DNA of 64,000 bases from Cordia subcordata (GCA_028554755.1 JAPTOF010000006.1:12208501-12272500), one strand, 5' to 3'; positions 32,235 through 44,429 are shown, counted from the first letter of the stretch. Notes: generated from the letters alone by a model not told the origin. A program made the numbers and translations.

Positions 32235-34322
32235 ATGGATTCCCAGCTATCCATGGCCATTGTAAATAATGACTTTTCTACTTTTTCAAATTTAGTATGG
32301 AAAGATAAGAGTTTGCTTGAACAAACGAATCACAACAACTCAGACGCAGCATTGCACATTGCTTCAAGGCTTGGACATATGGAATTGGTGAGGGAAATTG
32401 CTTCGATGTGCCCTGAGATGGTGGCAGCGGAAAATAGCAACTCGGAGACTCCATTTCGTGGTGCTTGTCGCGCGGGGCATCAAAGTGTTTTTCTTGCTTT
32501 TAAGCTCAACTCTAAAAACCAGAATGTGTAGCATCTGGCTTGCAGTAACGGGCTTCTTAATATAGTCAATCTTCTTTTGACAAGACCCAGGTTGCTGGAA
32601 TTGGAAGAAGATGGAGATGAACACATTTCTCTTCACGTTGCTGCATTAAATGGTCATGCAGGTATTTTGACGAGAACAGAATGATTTCTAGTACCCGTTA
32701 AGGTCTGGGCGGGGATTGGGATTGACTTTCGGGTACCCACATCCCGAAACCTGATTTCTAGAAATCGAGTATGTTTCGGGTATCCGGATACAGTATCCAA
32801 TTCTGATTTCGAGTAAGTTTAAGTTTTTAAATAAGGTAGTAACTTGTAACTCAAATAGAAAGTGTATGAAACCTGGTCATAGAGGTAAAAAATAGCTTGA
32901 CTGTGCCAGCTCTTTCATTCTATCTAAAGCTCAACAGGTTGATCACTTTCTCAGAAGATCATCATGCACACGGTTTTGGTTTTTGAGAATGAACTTAATA
33001 ATCCTTAACATATTTAACTGAAACAATAAATAAGTAAAAAAGAAAAATTCTACAACCTATATATACTTTGATCAGATTGCCTCTGCAGATATATTGCTCC
33101 CCTTAAGAACCATTAATTATAATATGTTTTGCTGCAGATATTGTTAGGAGAATTACCAGAAGTTAACGAGAATTTTGCTGAAAAGGTTGACAAAAATGGA
33201 TGGACAGCTCTACATTATGCTTGTCACTCGAATGAACTGAAGGTAACGAATATGCTTCTAAAAGCCGAAACCAAAGCCCGCTTTGCAAAATAACTGCGAT
33301 GCATACACACCTTTACACATTGCAGCAATGAAGGGGCGAGGCTTACATCCTTGACCAATTCTGGATAATTGTTCCACCATCTTTCTTTTGTGTCACAAAA
33401 GGTAGGGAAACAATATTCCATCTCCTTGTTAGATTTGTTAATGAACCTGCATTCCAGTACTGTGCGAATATTTCCAGGGATAACAGACTCCTGACCCAGC
33501 CAGACCACTATGGTAACACTATCATACATCTGGCAATCTTGGAAAAATACTTTAGTGTAAGTCTCTCTCTCTCTGTATCTCCCTCCCGCCCCTCACACAC
33601 CCCCGTGTCAACCGATTTAGTTTCATACACTGGTAGCAAGAGAGCGAGTCCGTAGGCAAAATCTGAAAGTGTTCATAGAAGTCTTATGTTTTATTCCATG
33701 ATTGTGTATTGTATATGTTGATTGTTGTTTCAGAAGGTGACTGTATGAATTAAATGCACTATCTACTTAAATTTATTGCAGCTGGCAGAGTACATGATTG
33801 ATGAAATCACAATTGAGATAAATGACCAGAACTGTAGAGGGCATACTGCGCTTGACATCCGAGATCAACTCGAAAGTAATCCAATAATTCAGGCTCTCAG
33901 GGACAAGGTAAACAAGGGAACCTGCCGCGTTAATTACTGAGAAGGAAACCGATGCTTCTGCTGCCAAGAAACAATCAACCATTAATCAGCACGATGACCG
34001 AGGTTTTCCTCGCTCCAGCTCAAAGACAATGGAAAATTCCCCTTATAAGTTGGGTTAGTACAACCATCAGAGCCAAGAGCATCTGGAGAAGCTGACTATG
34101 ATGTACGAAAGGCGCAAAGAGCAGCAACACGAGACTCAAAAGGAGGGGCCATTAAATGCCAGAAACACGATTATATTGGTAGCCATTTTAATTGCTACAG
34201 TTACATTCAGTGCTGGCATGACTCCTCCTGGAGGCGTGTTTCAGGAAGGTCCGTCAAAAGGAAAAATCAACGGTGGGAAGAGCAACTGCCTTCAAGATGT
34301 TTGCTATATGCAGTCATATTGA
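32235..34322 (+). pseudogene. Ankyrin-repeat PGG-domain membrane protein (ACD6/ITN1-like), copy A, dead
   Basis: Exon 1 (32235 on) reads MDSQLSMAIVNNDFSTFSNL and ankyrin repeats (DAALHIASRLGHMELVREIA), but a TAG at about 32529 stops it. Beyond the stop, ankyrin sequence resumes (EEDGDEHISLHVAALNGHAG). A repeat-rich intron follows, then DKNGWTALHYACHSNELK (33187-33240), a frameshift, TIFHLLVRFVNEPAFQYC with YGNTIIHLAI (about 33408-33540), and AEYMIDEITIEIND (33787 on). The end has the PGG domain ([20 protein letters not shown], then GMTPPGGVF, about 34157-34245), the start of a membrane region. Family members act at the plasma membrane in defence and stress signalling. Several lesions make it non-functional. 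Confidence 0.85.
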
Positions 34323-37300
34323 ATTGTTCACATCACTCAGCAATGTCACCATTTTGAGTCAGCATCATTCCCTTTCGAAGGTTGTTTGTTTAATTATTCA
34401 ACTTAAAGAAGAAGAGTTTAGCAAGCAAACAATTTTAAAATGGGGTAGAGAATTACAAAAAAGCGCTAGAGTTAAAAAAGAACGAGAACAAAATTTTCAA
34501 CATGATGCATACACACGATACCAATATGTAGTCATTTCACTTGTGCGTAAAGAAATAATTTTGCTTATTTCATGATATGATAGATTGCACAATAACTGGG
34601 ATAATGCATTGCAGTTTCTCGAAAGATTTTCATGGAGAGTGAGAGTTATTGCATAAGGCTCCGTTTGGTTCTCGGAAAATATTTTTCTGAAAAATATTTA
34701 ATTTTAGGATGCTTTATGTTTGGCCGTTTTTAAGAAAATGAAAAATATTGTTTATATGAAAGCTAATATTTGTGCAGACTCGTTAGCAAATCACGGGATT
34801 AGTAAGTTTATTGGATTTTGGATAGTTGCTGACGTTCCTAAACAGGATTCTTCTAGATGAAAATAGAAGAGGGAAGACCTACCAGAGAACCATTAACTTT
34901 CAACTCGTTTAGACCTCTATTTCAAAAAAGAAGAAAAAAAAGAAAAGAAAAATGTTTGACTAGTAATGAAAGCCAAAATAGTGTTTGGAATATCAAGATG
35001 TCCTCTTCAAGTCGAGCTTTGCCCTTGCTCTCATTATGATGGATCGGGTCAGGGTCCATTCCTCTCAGTTTTAGAAACAAGAACACATAAAATTATATAA
35101 AAACTGTTCTTACTTTCTTGTAATTAGTTACATATATTTCTCAGAGCAATTTTATGAAAATAATCACAAAAGGAAATAACTAAAACGAGTCATTTGTTTC
35201 TCTTTTGTTTTCAAAAACCGACAGACTATTTTAAGAATATTGTGAAATAGGCCCCTAATATTTCTTGATAAGATGCACTTAAAAAGGCTCCTCAAGCAAG
35301 ATTTGATGACTATCACTTTTCTGTCCTAGAAGACTAGATTTTCATATTGATTCTGTCAACCAATGGGTTCTAAAAGTTTGACTATATCAGCTCTAGGATG
35401 TGTTTAGCGCGTGTCGAGATGTCTCTTTATATTATGTTCTGTTCATTTACAAGGCAGTACATCCGTAATTTGCATAAAAAAATATTTAAAAATAATTAAA
35501 TTAAAATGCAGTCCCTATCTAGATTAATAAGTCTTATTGAACTTATTTTTGCATTGGCGTGTTTTTCATTCCTCAATCACTGCCACTTTGGCAGTCTCTC
35601 AAGCCAATTTGCAAGAGTACTTTGTTGCTGATGCTATGCTCATAACCTTGGCGGTTTTGTTGGATGATGGTGATACTGAAGTTCCCTTTGTTTTTGACAA
35701 GATTTTGGTTATTGTTCTTGTTCAGTTTTCCATCATCAGTAGCGTTAGCAAATGAGGAGCAGTAAGTGCGTCGTTTACTATTTCTTACTCTGCATCTAGT
35801 GAAAAAACTATTGTCCCTATCTTATCCTTTACCTATTGTCAAGGTAAACTCTAGGTACTATCCTCACACTATAAATTGAAAAAAAAAAAAAACCTTACAC
35901 GGTATTGGTCATCAAGGTTAAGAGGTGGGCAATCAAGATAAAATTAGATCTTTACCCCTACCAATTGAAACCATACTTATAAATCTATTATCTATTATAT
36001 AATATAAATAAATAAATATATATATATATATAATAGTATAAAGTTGGACCTTATCTTTGAGATTGTATTAGAACATGCCACATGTCATGAATTTTAGTGT
36101 TCTAATAGTATCAAATCAACAAATTTTAATTTTTGTGGTTTCTATCTTGACTAAGTTTGTTATAAAATAATCATTATTTAATACTAACAAATTACAAAAA
36201 TTATGTCACAAGTCTCCACTCTTTTTCTTCTTTTTTATTCTTTTTTTTAAAGTTAGTCTCATAGTTTCAAAAGATCAAAATCAATTCTTATATTTTTAGA
36301 AAGCCATCAATTTAATTTCCATTGTTAAATATTTACTAATAACTGAATAAAAAGATGTAACTTAATTATCCTCTATAATTTTGAAGATTTATTAAATAAA
36401 ATATAGGAGAATTCTCAAATTATCATAAGTGTATGAATGTGAGAATATCACATATATAGAATGTTTAGTCAAAATAAAAAATACACAAAAAGGTGCATCT
36501 CTAGAATTTTTTTAAATAGACTAGTAAAAGAGTTATGCCACATTATCAAATTTTAATTTTTGTGGGATTTTTTTTTTGTACTAATTATGCTTCAATATTA
36601 ACAAATAAGAAATTATCCTACAAGTCTCCATTGTTTCTTTTTTAAGTTAGTCTTAATGATTAAGAAAGATCCAAAGCAATTCCTAATACTTTCAAAAAAT
36701 AATCAATTTAGTTAGTATCAAGAAATATTTAATAAAAAAATTTGCATTTGCATCTATACTATTATATAAAATTAAACTTAAGTGAGTTTGGAGTTCTCTA
36801 AATGACACATAAACTAAGGTAAGAGACGATAAGTCAAAATTTTACACTTTTATAAATAGTGATATACAAAGTAATTTGAATTTTATTAGTTTGAATGATT
36901 TTATTTTACAATTTTATAACATGAGATATTCATTTTAAATTTAGATCTATATCTATATAATCTATTTATCTATTGTTGGAAAATTACAAGGTGAATGACA
37001 AATTATCTCTAAAGATCTTTTAGTTTTCCTACTAACTCATTTAATTAATGGGGGTTATAGATTCTTTGAATACTAATTTCATACACAAATGTGGCAACTT
37101 TTGAGTTTCTTCACTATTTAATTTGAAGGGTTTTGAGACCCTTTGAGTGTTTTTCATCGATATAGAAATAATGGCTTGATTTCCTCCAAAACCTATAAAT
37201 AGCGATTCTTCAAGGCAATGCATAACACAATAGAAATCACCTCTACTAGCAAATTCTAGAGCAAAAGTAGCATATAGACTATAGATGTTTATCACATTCG

Positions 37301-37590
37301 CCACTTGGCTACATCAGTGTTTATCACCTGTATAAGAAAGGGTTCATCACTGAAAAGTTTGTAGACTTTTGCTCTTGGAGTGCTACTATCACAAAAGGTA
37401 TCAACGTTGTATCATGGAAGGATTGTGCCACAAAACTGTCAGTACCGTTGTAAAGACATATTTGAAACCAAATATTATCATAATCTTTTAATTTGACACA
37501 TTTTGGAGATTTTTATCTCATGAAAAAATTATTCAGAGATATATGTTAGATGTAAAATTGTTAATTATTCACCTTATAAGAGTTCACGTG
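34323..37590. other. Intergenic, no gene seen
   Basis: AT-rich, with a transposon-like end phrase at 34655 (aaggctccgtttggttctcg), an A-run at 35878-35892, and a TA microsatellite at about 36010-36032. The ORF at 35537-35755 has no recognisable domain and I do not call it. Confidence 0.5.
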
Positions 37591-37593
37591 ACC

Positions 37594-37655
37594 TACCAAC
37601 TTGGCTCCAATATTCTCCGCAAGGTCCTCCCGTGCAACCTATATATACCAAATAT
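37594..37655 (-). pseudogene. CPN60B exon 3 fragment (third, truncated copy)
   Basis: About 60 bp match the 5' end of CPN60B exon 3 and its acceptor: ccaacttggctccaatattct is shared with 5360-5380, followed by a diverged ggtcctcc...caacctatat stretch. In the sense strand it reads through [15 protein letters not shown], compared with the gene's [16 protein letters not shown]. The flanking sequence on both sides is unrelated. It lies about 2.3 kb left of copy 2 CPN60B's 3' end and is more diverged than copies 1 and 2 are from each other, so it is an older stray piece. Confidence 0.8.
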
Positions 37656-37659
37656 AAGC

Positions 37660-38528
37660 ACATAAAAAAAGCATCATCTCACGTATTTTTTTACTATTTG
37701 CTGCTTATAAGCCCCAAATAAGCACTGACAAACGCTTTCTTAAGCCATGTAAGGTGCTTGATCGTCTCTCTTAATTCATGCAGACAAATGTTGAGATTGG
37801 AGGAGTACGTTGCTTCCTCTCTACAAGTCTGACTTTTACTACCAATCTACCACAAACATATATATTCCATAATTCCCCAATACATTAAATGTTTGTTCAG
37901 ATTTTTTCTTTTTTTTTTCTTTGTTAATGATAAAACACTTTCTTGTTTCTAGAAAATCAAATCTTTTCTGTAACAAGAATTTGGATTGGTGTTCCCCAAA
38001 AAAAAAAATTTAAAACACAAAAAAACTCAAATGCAATTTTTCTCTACGAGATGGGAATTTCAACTTAAAAAAAAAAAAGAAAGAAAAGAAACTTTTCCAA
38101 AGTTATAAAAATAACATTTTAAAAAAATTAATCCAAAAGAGTTAAGGGAACTTGAGGGGCTTATTTGGAAATTCAAAATAGCTAGCCCTCAGATATAAAC
38201 ATCAAACATAACGCAGCCAGAAGAGGATACGAAAAGCTTAAACAAATTTACCAGTATTAAGGATCGAAAAGGGAAGGGGGGGAAAAAAAAAAAGGGCGAT
38301 GATGAATAAGAGTTTGGCGTATGGTGTTATAGAACAACTACGTGAAGTCGTCAGTGAAGCCATTGTTGCGATTCAAGTACGTTTATAAAACTTGGTATTA
38401 TTTTACCAAATCCCCTAATTTTATTGACGTGCACCCTAAGCACAATCGCTCCCCCAAAACGCACGAAAGCTTCCTCGTTCACAACACTATTGGTAAATTC
38501 TAATCTTCATGGAAAGGTCTAGTGGAAC
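37660..38528. other. Intergenic; possible orphan exon
   Basis: Mostly low-complexity A/T. At 38300-38378 a short frame (MMNKSLAYGVIEQLREVVSE...) ends at a plausible donor caa|gtacgt, and at 38510 a second short frame (MERSSGTLTSCALGTRGINE) enters the duplicated block and is cut by the solo LTR. I cannot identify either, and the second is broken in copy 1. Confidence 0.3.
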
Positions 38529-38594
38529 GCTCACCTCATGTGCACTTGGCACCCGAGGAATTAATGAATCCAACCTTTATGGCGTTGTGGTGGA

Positions 38595-38856
38595 TGTCGA
38601 GAAACATGATTCTGAAAGCGAAGAAAGCTATAGAGAAGCATGTGTATTGTGTATTTTTATGAATGAGTTATACGTACACTTGTGATTTTCTTTTATAGGA
38701 GCTTAACTATAAAAAATAAACTGATTACAATTAATTACAATCAATGATAATTACGTATATCATGCCCTAATTGATTTACTTTGTACAAAAAAAAGTAATA
38801 TATAATAAAATATCTCGCATGATCACGAAATATCTTTAATAGTGGAGTTATCGACA
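38595..38856 (-). mobile_element. Solo-LTR-like insertion (262 bp)
   Basis: Begins tgtcgagaaaca and ends gttatcgaca: TG...CA with a 6-bp inverted terminus (TGTCGA/TCGACA). On the minus strand it contains a TATA-like cctataaaagaaa. Copy 1 lacks this segment. The flanks (gtgga left, ttgat right) do not form a target duplication, so it may come from recombination between different elements or a later deletion. Confidence 0.55.
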
Positions 38857-39199
38857 TTGATACCTCCGACATTGACAGCCCTAGTGTTGACCCCGCTGGG
38901 GTTGACCCAGCCCCGGCGTTGACAGCCATGAGAGTCTAGTTTCTATCGAGAGATAGTTCAGTGATTTAAGTCCACGGAGTTTTTGTTGAATTTTGCTGCT
39001 TTGACCTGCTAAATGCCTAAAACAAATCAACGTTTGTTTTCACTTTATATTTGTTTTCTGATCCATTGTTTAGCTTGTTCTCGCAGATATGTACCATTAC
39101 ACAATTATGAACGCTATTTAACGGTGACAAGTAATTGGTAGTTTAATATGTCAGTAAGGGAATATGTTATATCATGCTCTCATCAATATCTTTCCAGCT

Positions 39200-39480
39200 T
39201 GCATACAAGCTTATGTTCAATCAGGTATCAATATACTCGCCGCTGCAGTATGTTCAAGCCGCAGCGGGCTCGGGCAGCTGCGATGGAGGAGCTGAGCACT
39301 TTGGCCACTCCAACTACGCCGGCAGTTGCGATGGAGGAGCTGCGCACTTTGGCCACTCCAACTTCACCGGCGTCCTCTTCATCAACTGGGGTGGAGATCT
39401 CTCGGCATCTGATGAGCTTGGAGAGAGAATCGAGTTGCCGACTTTGGAGCGCAAAACCAGGATTAGAATCAATCCAAAAC
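39200..39480 (+). pseudogene. DREB/ERF relic, copy 2, with 48-bp tandem duplication
   Basis: Counterpart of 1828-2100. The RPASL segment is lost. The VQAAAGSGS and ELGERIELP pieces remain, and the VDSVVDW tail is deleted. A 48-bp unit is duplicated in tandem (39274-39321 and 39322-39369, each carrying gcgatggaggagctg), absent from copy 1. The 139-codon frame at 39148-39567 is a by-product of the in-phase 48-bp unit and is not kept in copy 1. Confidence 0.5.
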
Positions 39481-39999
39481 TTTCCTCTTAAAATTTTCAA
39501 TTTTACTCGTCTTTCTTGTCTTATGGCTCAAGTAAAAATAAGTGAACGTGGGAAAACAATTGTATGACTCTTTTGTCTTTTTGTCTCCGTTATACTTGAA
39601 AGCTCCATATGTATTGTGCTTCGCTCATAACACGTATCATGACGCAGCAATCTATGGTAATTCAATACGTTAAAAGAAAGACCAGGTGCAAAGTCTTAAG
39701 CAGATTGAAGAACAAAATTCTCTCTCCATTGTGCATTACTGTTAAGCACACAACTCTTCTGCTGAATACATCCGTTGGCCAACTAGACTAATTCTGAAAT
39801 TAATCCTACAATTCTGCTTCTGCCTTGCGCATGTCCTCCATCTAGCTCCGGTAACAGAAAACAGACCAAGAGTCGTCAATCTTTCGCCTAAAAGACCGTG
39901 CAGTATGCTGAACTAATAACCATAACCTGGCAACGAATAATTGTAAAGCATTAGTTAATCAAGGCCAACAGTTGAACTCATGGTCAATGAGGGGTGTTA

Positions 40000-42900
40000 T
40001 TAACGGTAGGTGCCTGAATTATCCATGGGGTTCGCGGCAGGCAATGGTTCAGGCTCCTTAATTTCAACCACCACAGCATCTGATGTCAGGAAGGTTTTTG
40101 CAACCGAAGCTGCATGCTCCAGGCAACATCTCACAACCTAAGCATAGCTTATATTAGTAGGCCTGGATAGAAATCAAATCTATACGTAATCACTGTGCAA
40201 CACTAGCACAACTGGAACTGTAAGACGCAAACTGAACATGGATGCAACTTATAAGCTTGAGATTTCAAAATTTTCATCACTGCTGTTGTAAGAACATTAG
40301 TTTAGTTTATCATCTATAGAGACACAATGATGCACTGTAACCAAATATTACTAAATTGCAGATTCATTAGGATGAATACCAAAATGCTAACCTTATTCCG
40401 CATTTCAAAGCGAGGTTGGAGATGTTAAAAGTTTACCTTTGTCGGATCAATTATACCAGCAGTCATTAGATCCTCAAATTTTCCAGTTGCAGCATTGTAG
40501 CCGTACCTGAAGTCATCATTAGACAACACCTGAAAAGAAAATGCCAACAATTTAGTCAATCTGCTTCAACATGTTCTGTTTAGTGAATCGTATTATTCAA
40601 TTTGGCATATAGCCATGTCATTCAGCCAAACCTTCTCTATCACAACACTTCCATTCACACCAGCATTCTTCGCAATTAACTTCATTGGGTAGCTCAATGC
40701 CCTCTTAACTATATCAGCGCCAACCTGCAACCATAACCATTCAACAACAAGAAGCAATATATAATCAGACACTATCTCTATAATGTTGATTATGGCAATA
40801 CAAAAGTATTATACTTGCATCACCTTTTGCTCATCATTTTCTAGAGTCTCTTTAATGGCATCAACCTTCTGTGAAAGGCGCAACAAGGTGCATCCACCAC
40901 CAACTACAATGCCTTCCTCAACAGCTGCCTGAAGTGAGCAAAACATTTCCATTTAGTCAATTCACCGCCTTTCAAAGGAAAAAGCTAGAAGTGCCTCATA
41001 AACCAAGTAGAAAACCCATCAAAGATACCATTGTAGCATTAAGTGCATCCTCTACTCTCAATTTTTTCTCCTTGAGTTCTGTTTCAGTTTGTGCTCCAAC
41101 CTGCACAATAGCTCAATTTTAATATCGGAGAAGAATGAATAACTAAATATTACAGGCAAAAAGATCACGGAGCCATTAAGTAATCACCTGGATGACAGCA
41201 ACACCACCTGAGAGTTTTGCAATTCTTTCATTAAGTTTTTCCTTTTCGTAGTCCTGTTCAGCTGCCTGCATGAAGGTCACACAATTTTAAATGTTAGGGA
41301 GGTGCTCCCTGTCGTAAACAGGAGAAAGAAGTGTAATATCAGCTGAGCTGTACCTCAACAAGGTTTCTAATCTGCTCAACACGTTTATCCACTGCTTCCT
41401 GAGTGCTGCCATCACCAACAATGGTTGTTCTCTCCTTGGAAAGCACAACTTTGGCAGCATGGCCCAATACCTCACCTCCTGCCTTGTCAAGGGTCAAGCC
41501 AATTTCGTCCCGAATTACAGTACCTGAATCACAATATACAGATCTTGTGAGCTCTAATTAAAAAGACTTCACAAAATTAAAAAAAAAAAAAAATTACTAG
41601 ACAAAGACTGACCGCCAGTAAGGACAGCAATGTCATCGAGGTACTGGCTCTTGCGCTCTCCAAATCCAGGTGCTTTAAGTGCAGCAATCTTCAGTGCTCC
41701 TCTGAGCTTATTAACAACAAGGGTGGCAAGAGCTTCCTGCTCAATGTCTTCTGCGATTATCAAAATTGGGTATCCACCCCTGATGGCTTCTTCCAACACA
41801 TTGACTAAATCCCTTGCATTCGTAATCTTTTTGTCAACTAGAAGCAGCTGCAAAGGTAACATCAAAAGCCAAAAGTTAGCCCAGGCCATAACCAAAGATA
41901 CAGCACATTCAAGAACAAAAAGAGATTTTCCCTTTAAGATACTACAACTGAGTGAAAGAGCCAGGAACCTTGCAGTTCTCATATTCAACAGCCATCTTCT
42001 CACTGTCTGTCACAAAATAAGGGGAAATATAGCCTCGATCAAATTGCATGCCTTCCACAACAACCAAATTATTCTCAGAACTTCGCCCTTCCTCAAGAGT
42101 CACCACACCTTTCCTGCCCACTTTCATCATGGCTTCTGCAATCATATTTCCTATTTCGTAGTTGTTTCCTGCACTAACTGCAGCTACATCTGCCAGCTCA
42201 CTGTCTTCTACCTGTAAAATATAACCATAGGGCATTTCAACATAGATTCATAGAACAATATCAAATTTTCATTTAGAACCAATGTCACCACTAGCAATTG
42301 AATAAACAACAACATACACATATACAGACAAAAACAGGAAACTATCTTTCGTACATCTTTTGACATTGATCGAAGCTCAGTAACCAATGCTTTCGCTGTC
42401 TTCTCAATGCCCCGTGTAATCTGAATAGGATTTGCACCAGCTGCTACCACCTGAGTAGTTCAAGGTTTAAGTTAGCAATCGCACCTTCTGGACTCGAGAA
42501 CTAATGGTTGCATACTTCCAGGATTTTCGAGAAAACCAAAGGTAAGTAAGATTTCTATCACGTACCTTTACACCTTCGGCAATCAGACCTTGTGCTAAGA
42601 CAACAGAAGTTGTTGTTCCATCCCCAGCCAAATCATTTGTCTTTGAAGCAGCTTGTCGTACCAACTTGGCTCCAATATTCTCAACAGGGTCCTCTAGTTC
42701 AACCTATACCAAATATTTAGAAATTGGATCAGACTCCAGAGTAACAAACCTTCACACCTTAATTCATAATACAAGCTTGAAACTACATAAACAATCACAT
42801 CTCCATATCATCTCTACATAAACATTAGCAGGAAATCACCAACACTTAATAGGACTTATACCTCTCTAGCTACAGTAACACCATCATTAACAATTTTTGG

Positions 42901-43337
42901 AGACCCATACTTGCTCTCCAGAACCACATTTCTTCCTTTTGGACCCAGAGTGACACCAACAAGATCTGCAAGTTTGTTAACACCAGCCTGCAGAGGACAC
43001 ATAGAAATAAAGTCAGACAAATCAAAGGCTTTTTCCCCTTTCTATGAAAGGGGCTTGGAACTCATAATCACAAACATTCTTATTAAAAATTTACCTGCAA
43101 TTTCTTAACAGCTGAACCATCCTTGTTGAAGTACAAGTCCTTGGCCATAGCCTGGACTTTTGGGTTACATCTTTTCCGCAGAACCACATTTCCACTCCTG
43201 CCTCCCAAAGAAGTTGAAGATATCGAAGAGAAAGAAGATAAAGCCTCTGAAGAATTTCTGAATTTCTTATCTGTTGCACGGCTGCTGGTTGAAGCAACAG
43301 AGCCAACAGAAGACACGGCAGTGAAAGTTGATGCCAT
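40000..43337 (-). CDS. CPN60B: Chaperonin 60 subunit beta, chloroplastic, copy 2
   Basis: Paralogue of 2714-6036 with identical exon lengths: 43095-43337, 42862-42987, 42566-42703, 42355-42450, 41969-42211, 41613-41847, 41354-41523, 41188-41265, 41029-41100, 40824-40928, 40632-40724, 40437-40529, 40000-40137 (TAA at 40000-40002). All introns keep GT-AG. The 609-residue product differs from copy 1 at nine positions: G15A, T37S, R48S, Q54R, S58N, K122R, T389S, V442I, V599A. Five of these lie in the first 58 residues (transit peptide), and the ATP-site motif GDGTTTS is unchanged. Most exon differences are silent, which suggests purifying selection on both copies. Its leader-intron donor differs from copy 1 (see 44169-44176). 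Confidence 0.95.
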
Positions 43338-43503
43338 AATTCTGCAACAAATCCATTAAGAACCACATTATAATGAAAACCCTCCATGAAGATAGTTAGA
43401 CTACATATGAAAGAATATATACAAGCAATTGAAAATAAGAAACATTTAACTTCAAGCAAGCGTGTTCTAGCTTCAACAGGCAAGTTTACTAAACATTTCA
43501 TGT

Positions 43504-43561
43504 CCACCTAAATGAACTGATAACATATTCTCCCACCTAAATGAACTGATAACATACACTC
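43504..43561. repeat. 29-bp tandem duplication in the leader intron, copy 2
   Basis: Two units of ccacctaaatgaactgataa followed by catattctc or catacactc. Copy 1 has one unit. Confidence 0.9.
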
Positions 43562-43568
43562 CCAAGCT

Positions 43569-43735
43569 GAGAGAGTGAGTTAAATGCCCCATTTTTTTTG
43601 AAAAAAACAACCAAAATGTCATGCTTTTGGAACTAATGAGTAAAATGCCACAAAACTAATCTTCTCTTCTAATTTTTTGCATTTTCGAGTTCTACTTTTC
43701 AAAAGAAAAGAAGTTCCAATCTTTGAGTTTTCCGA
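43569..43735. mobile_element. Hairpin MITE in the CPN60B leader intron, copy 2, half deleted
   Basis: Same left arm as 6239-6531 (gagagagtgagttaaatgcc...), preceded by the same tcccaagct. The right arm is gone: after gttccaatctttgagttttc the sequence joins ccgaagatatccgatgttgg, which in copy 1 lies about 260 bp beyond the element. Confidence 0.8.
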
Positions 43736-44168
43736 AGATATCCGATGTTGGAGAACATGGCGTTACTTCTGGCCAAATTGAGTATCCAGTTATACCTTTT
43801 TAAGTTAAACTATTGATTCTTTTAGAGTTTTTCTTCGATTCGATTCATTCAATCCCTTCGATTATCATGACAGTAGAAATTTACGTCAAAAATACTACCA
43901 CAAATTATCAATCCTCAAAAAGAAGGCCCATTTCACGAGAAAAAAAAATTCAAACTTGACATCCAATTACGAACAAAATATTAAATGTTATACTACCTTC
44001 ATTGATACAACTAGAACAAAACCAAAAAACAAAAGATGAAACGCTATACTACATTGATATAACAAGAACAAAACAAAAACTAAAGGAAAAGGTGAATTAG
44101 CGCAATTGAACTGATGAAGTAAAAGTGTCTCTAAATTAAATTAAAAGGAAAGAGAAAAAAAAACTTAC

Positions 44169-44176
44169 TGTTTAGC
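44169..44176 (-). promoter_or_regulatory. Altered 5' splice site of the CPN60B leader intron, copy 2
   Basis: Where copy 1 reads CTCAAG|GTAAACAGTAATT (sense strand), copy 2 reads CTCAAGCTAAACAGTAAGTT. The original GT is now CT. Seven bases downstream, AGTAATT has become AGTAAGT, a better donor. Use of this site would lengthen the leader exon by 7 nt without touching the coding region. Confidence 0.55.
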
Positions 44177-44286
44177 TTGAGGAGAATAAAAATGGAGGAG
44201 AAAAGTGAAGCTCTAAACAGAGAAGATAAGGAGGGTGTTGAAAGTGAAGAGTGTAGATGGTTGAATGCAAAGAATGGGGTGGTTGG

Positions 44287-44347
44287 TTAGGGTTTTCAGA
44301 AGATAAGGTGTGGGAGAGAGGATTTGGTGAGTGAGAAGATTCCAGAA
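44287..44347 (-). promoter_or_regulatory. CPN60B copy 2 promoter: telo-box and heat-shock element
   Basis: Telo-box (plus-strand ttagggttt) at 44287-44295 and HSE gaagattccagaa at 44335-44347, in the same order and spacing as copy 1. Similarity of the two promoters ends at 44429, where an insertion begins. Confidence 0.65.
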
Positions 44348-44429
44348 TTATTTAGAGAATTATTATTTATTTCAATTTCAATTGTATGGTTGGCTGGTTG
44401 GTGATCTCTGGGCTGACGGCCTACTGTGG

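Larger units (their letters stand above)
43342..44168 (-). other. Leader intron of CPN60B copy 2
   Basis: Shorter than in copy 1 (about 0.83 kb versus 1.19 kb) because the right half of the hairpin MITE and about 260 bp beyond it are missing. A 29-bp tandem duplication (43504-43532 and 43533-43561) lies near its 3' end. Confidence 0.6.

Noticed and set aside
35537..35755. 72-codon ORF with hydrophobic C-terminus
   Set aside because: I recognise no family, and there are no splice or paralogue data to support it.
38300..38690. Two short exon-like frames before and at the start of copy 2
   Set aside because: Too short to identify; the second is cut by the solo LTR and disrupted in copy 1.
39148..39567. 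139-codon ORF in copy 2
   Set aside because: The matching region in copy 1 is only 80 codons with a different end; the frame is extended by a 48-bp in-phase duplication of a pseudogene.
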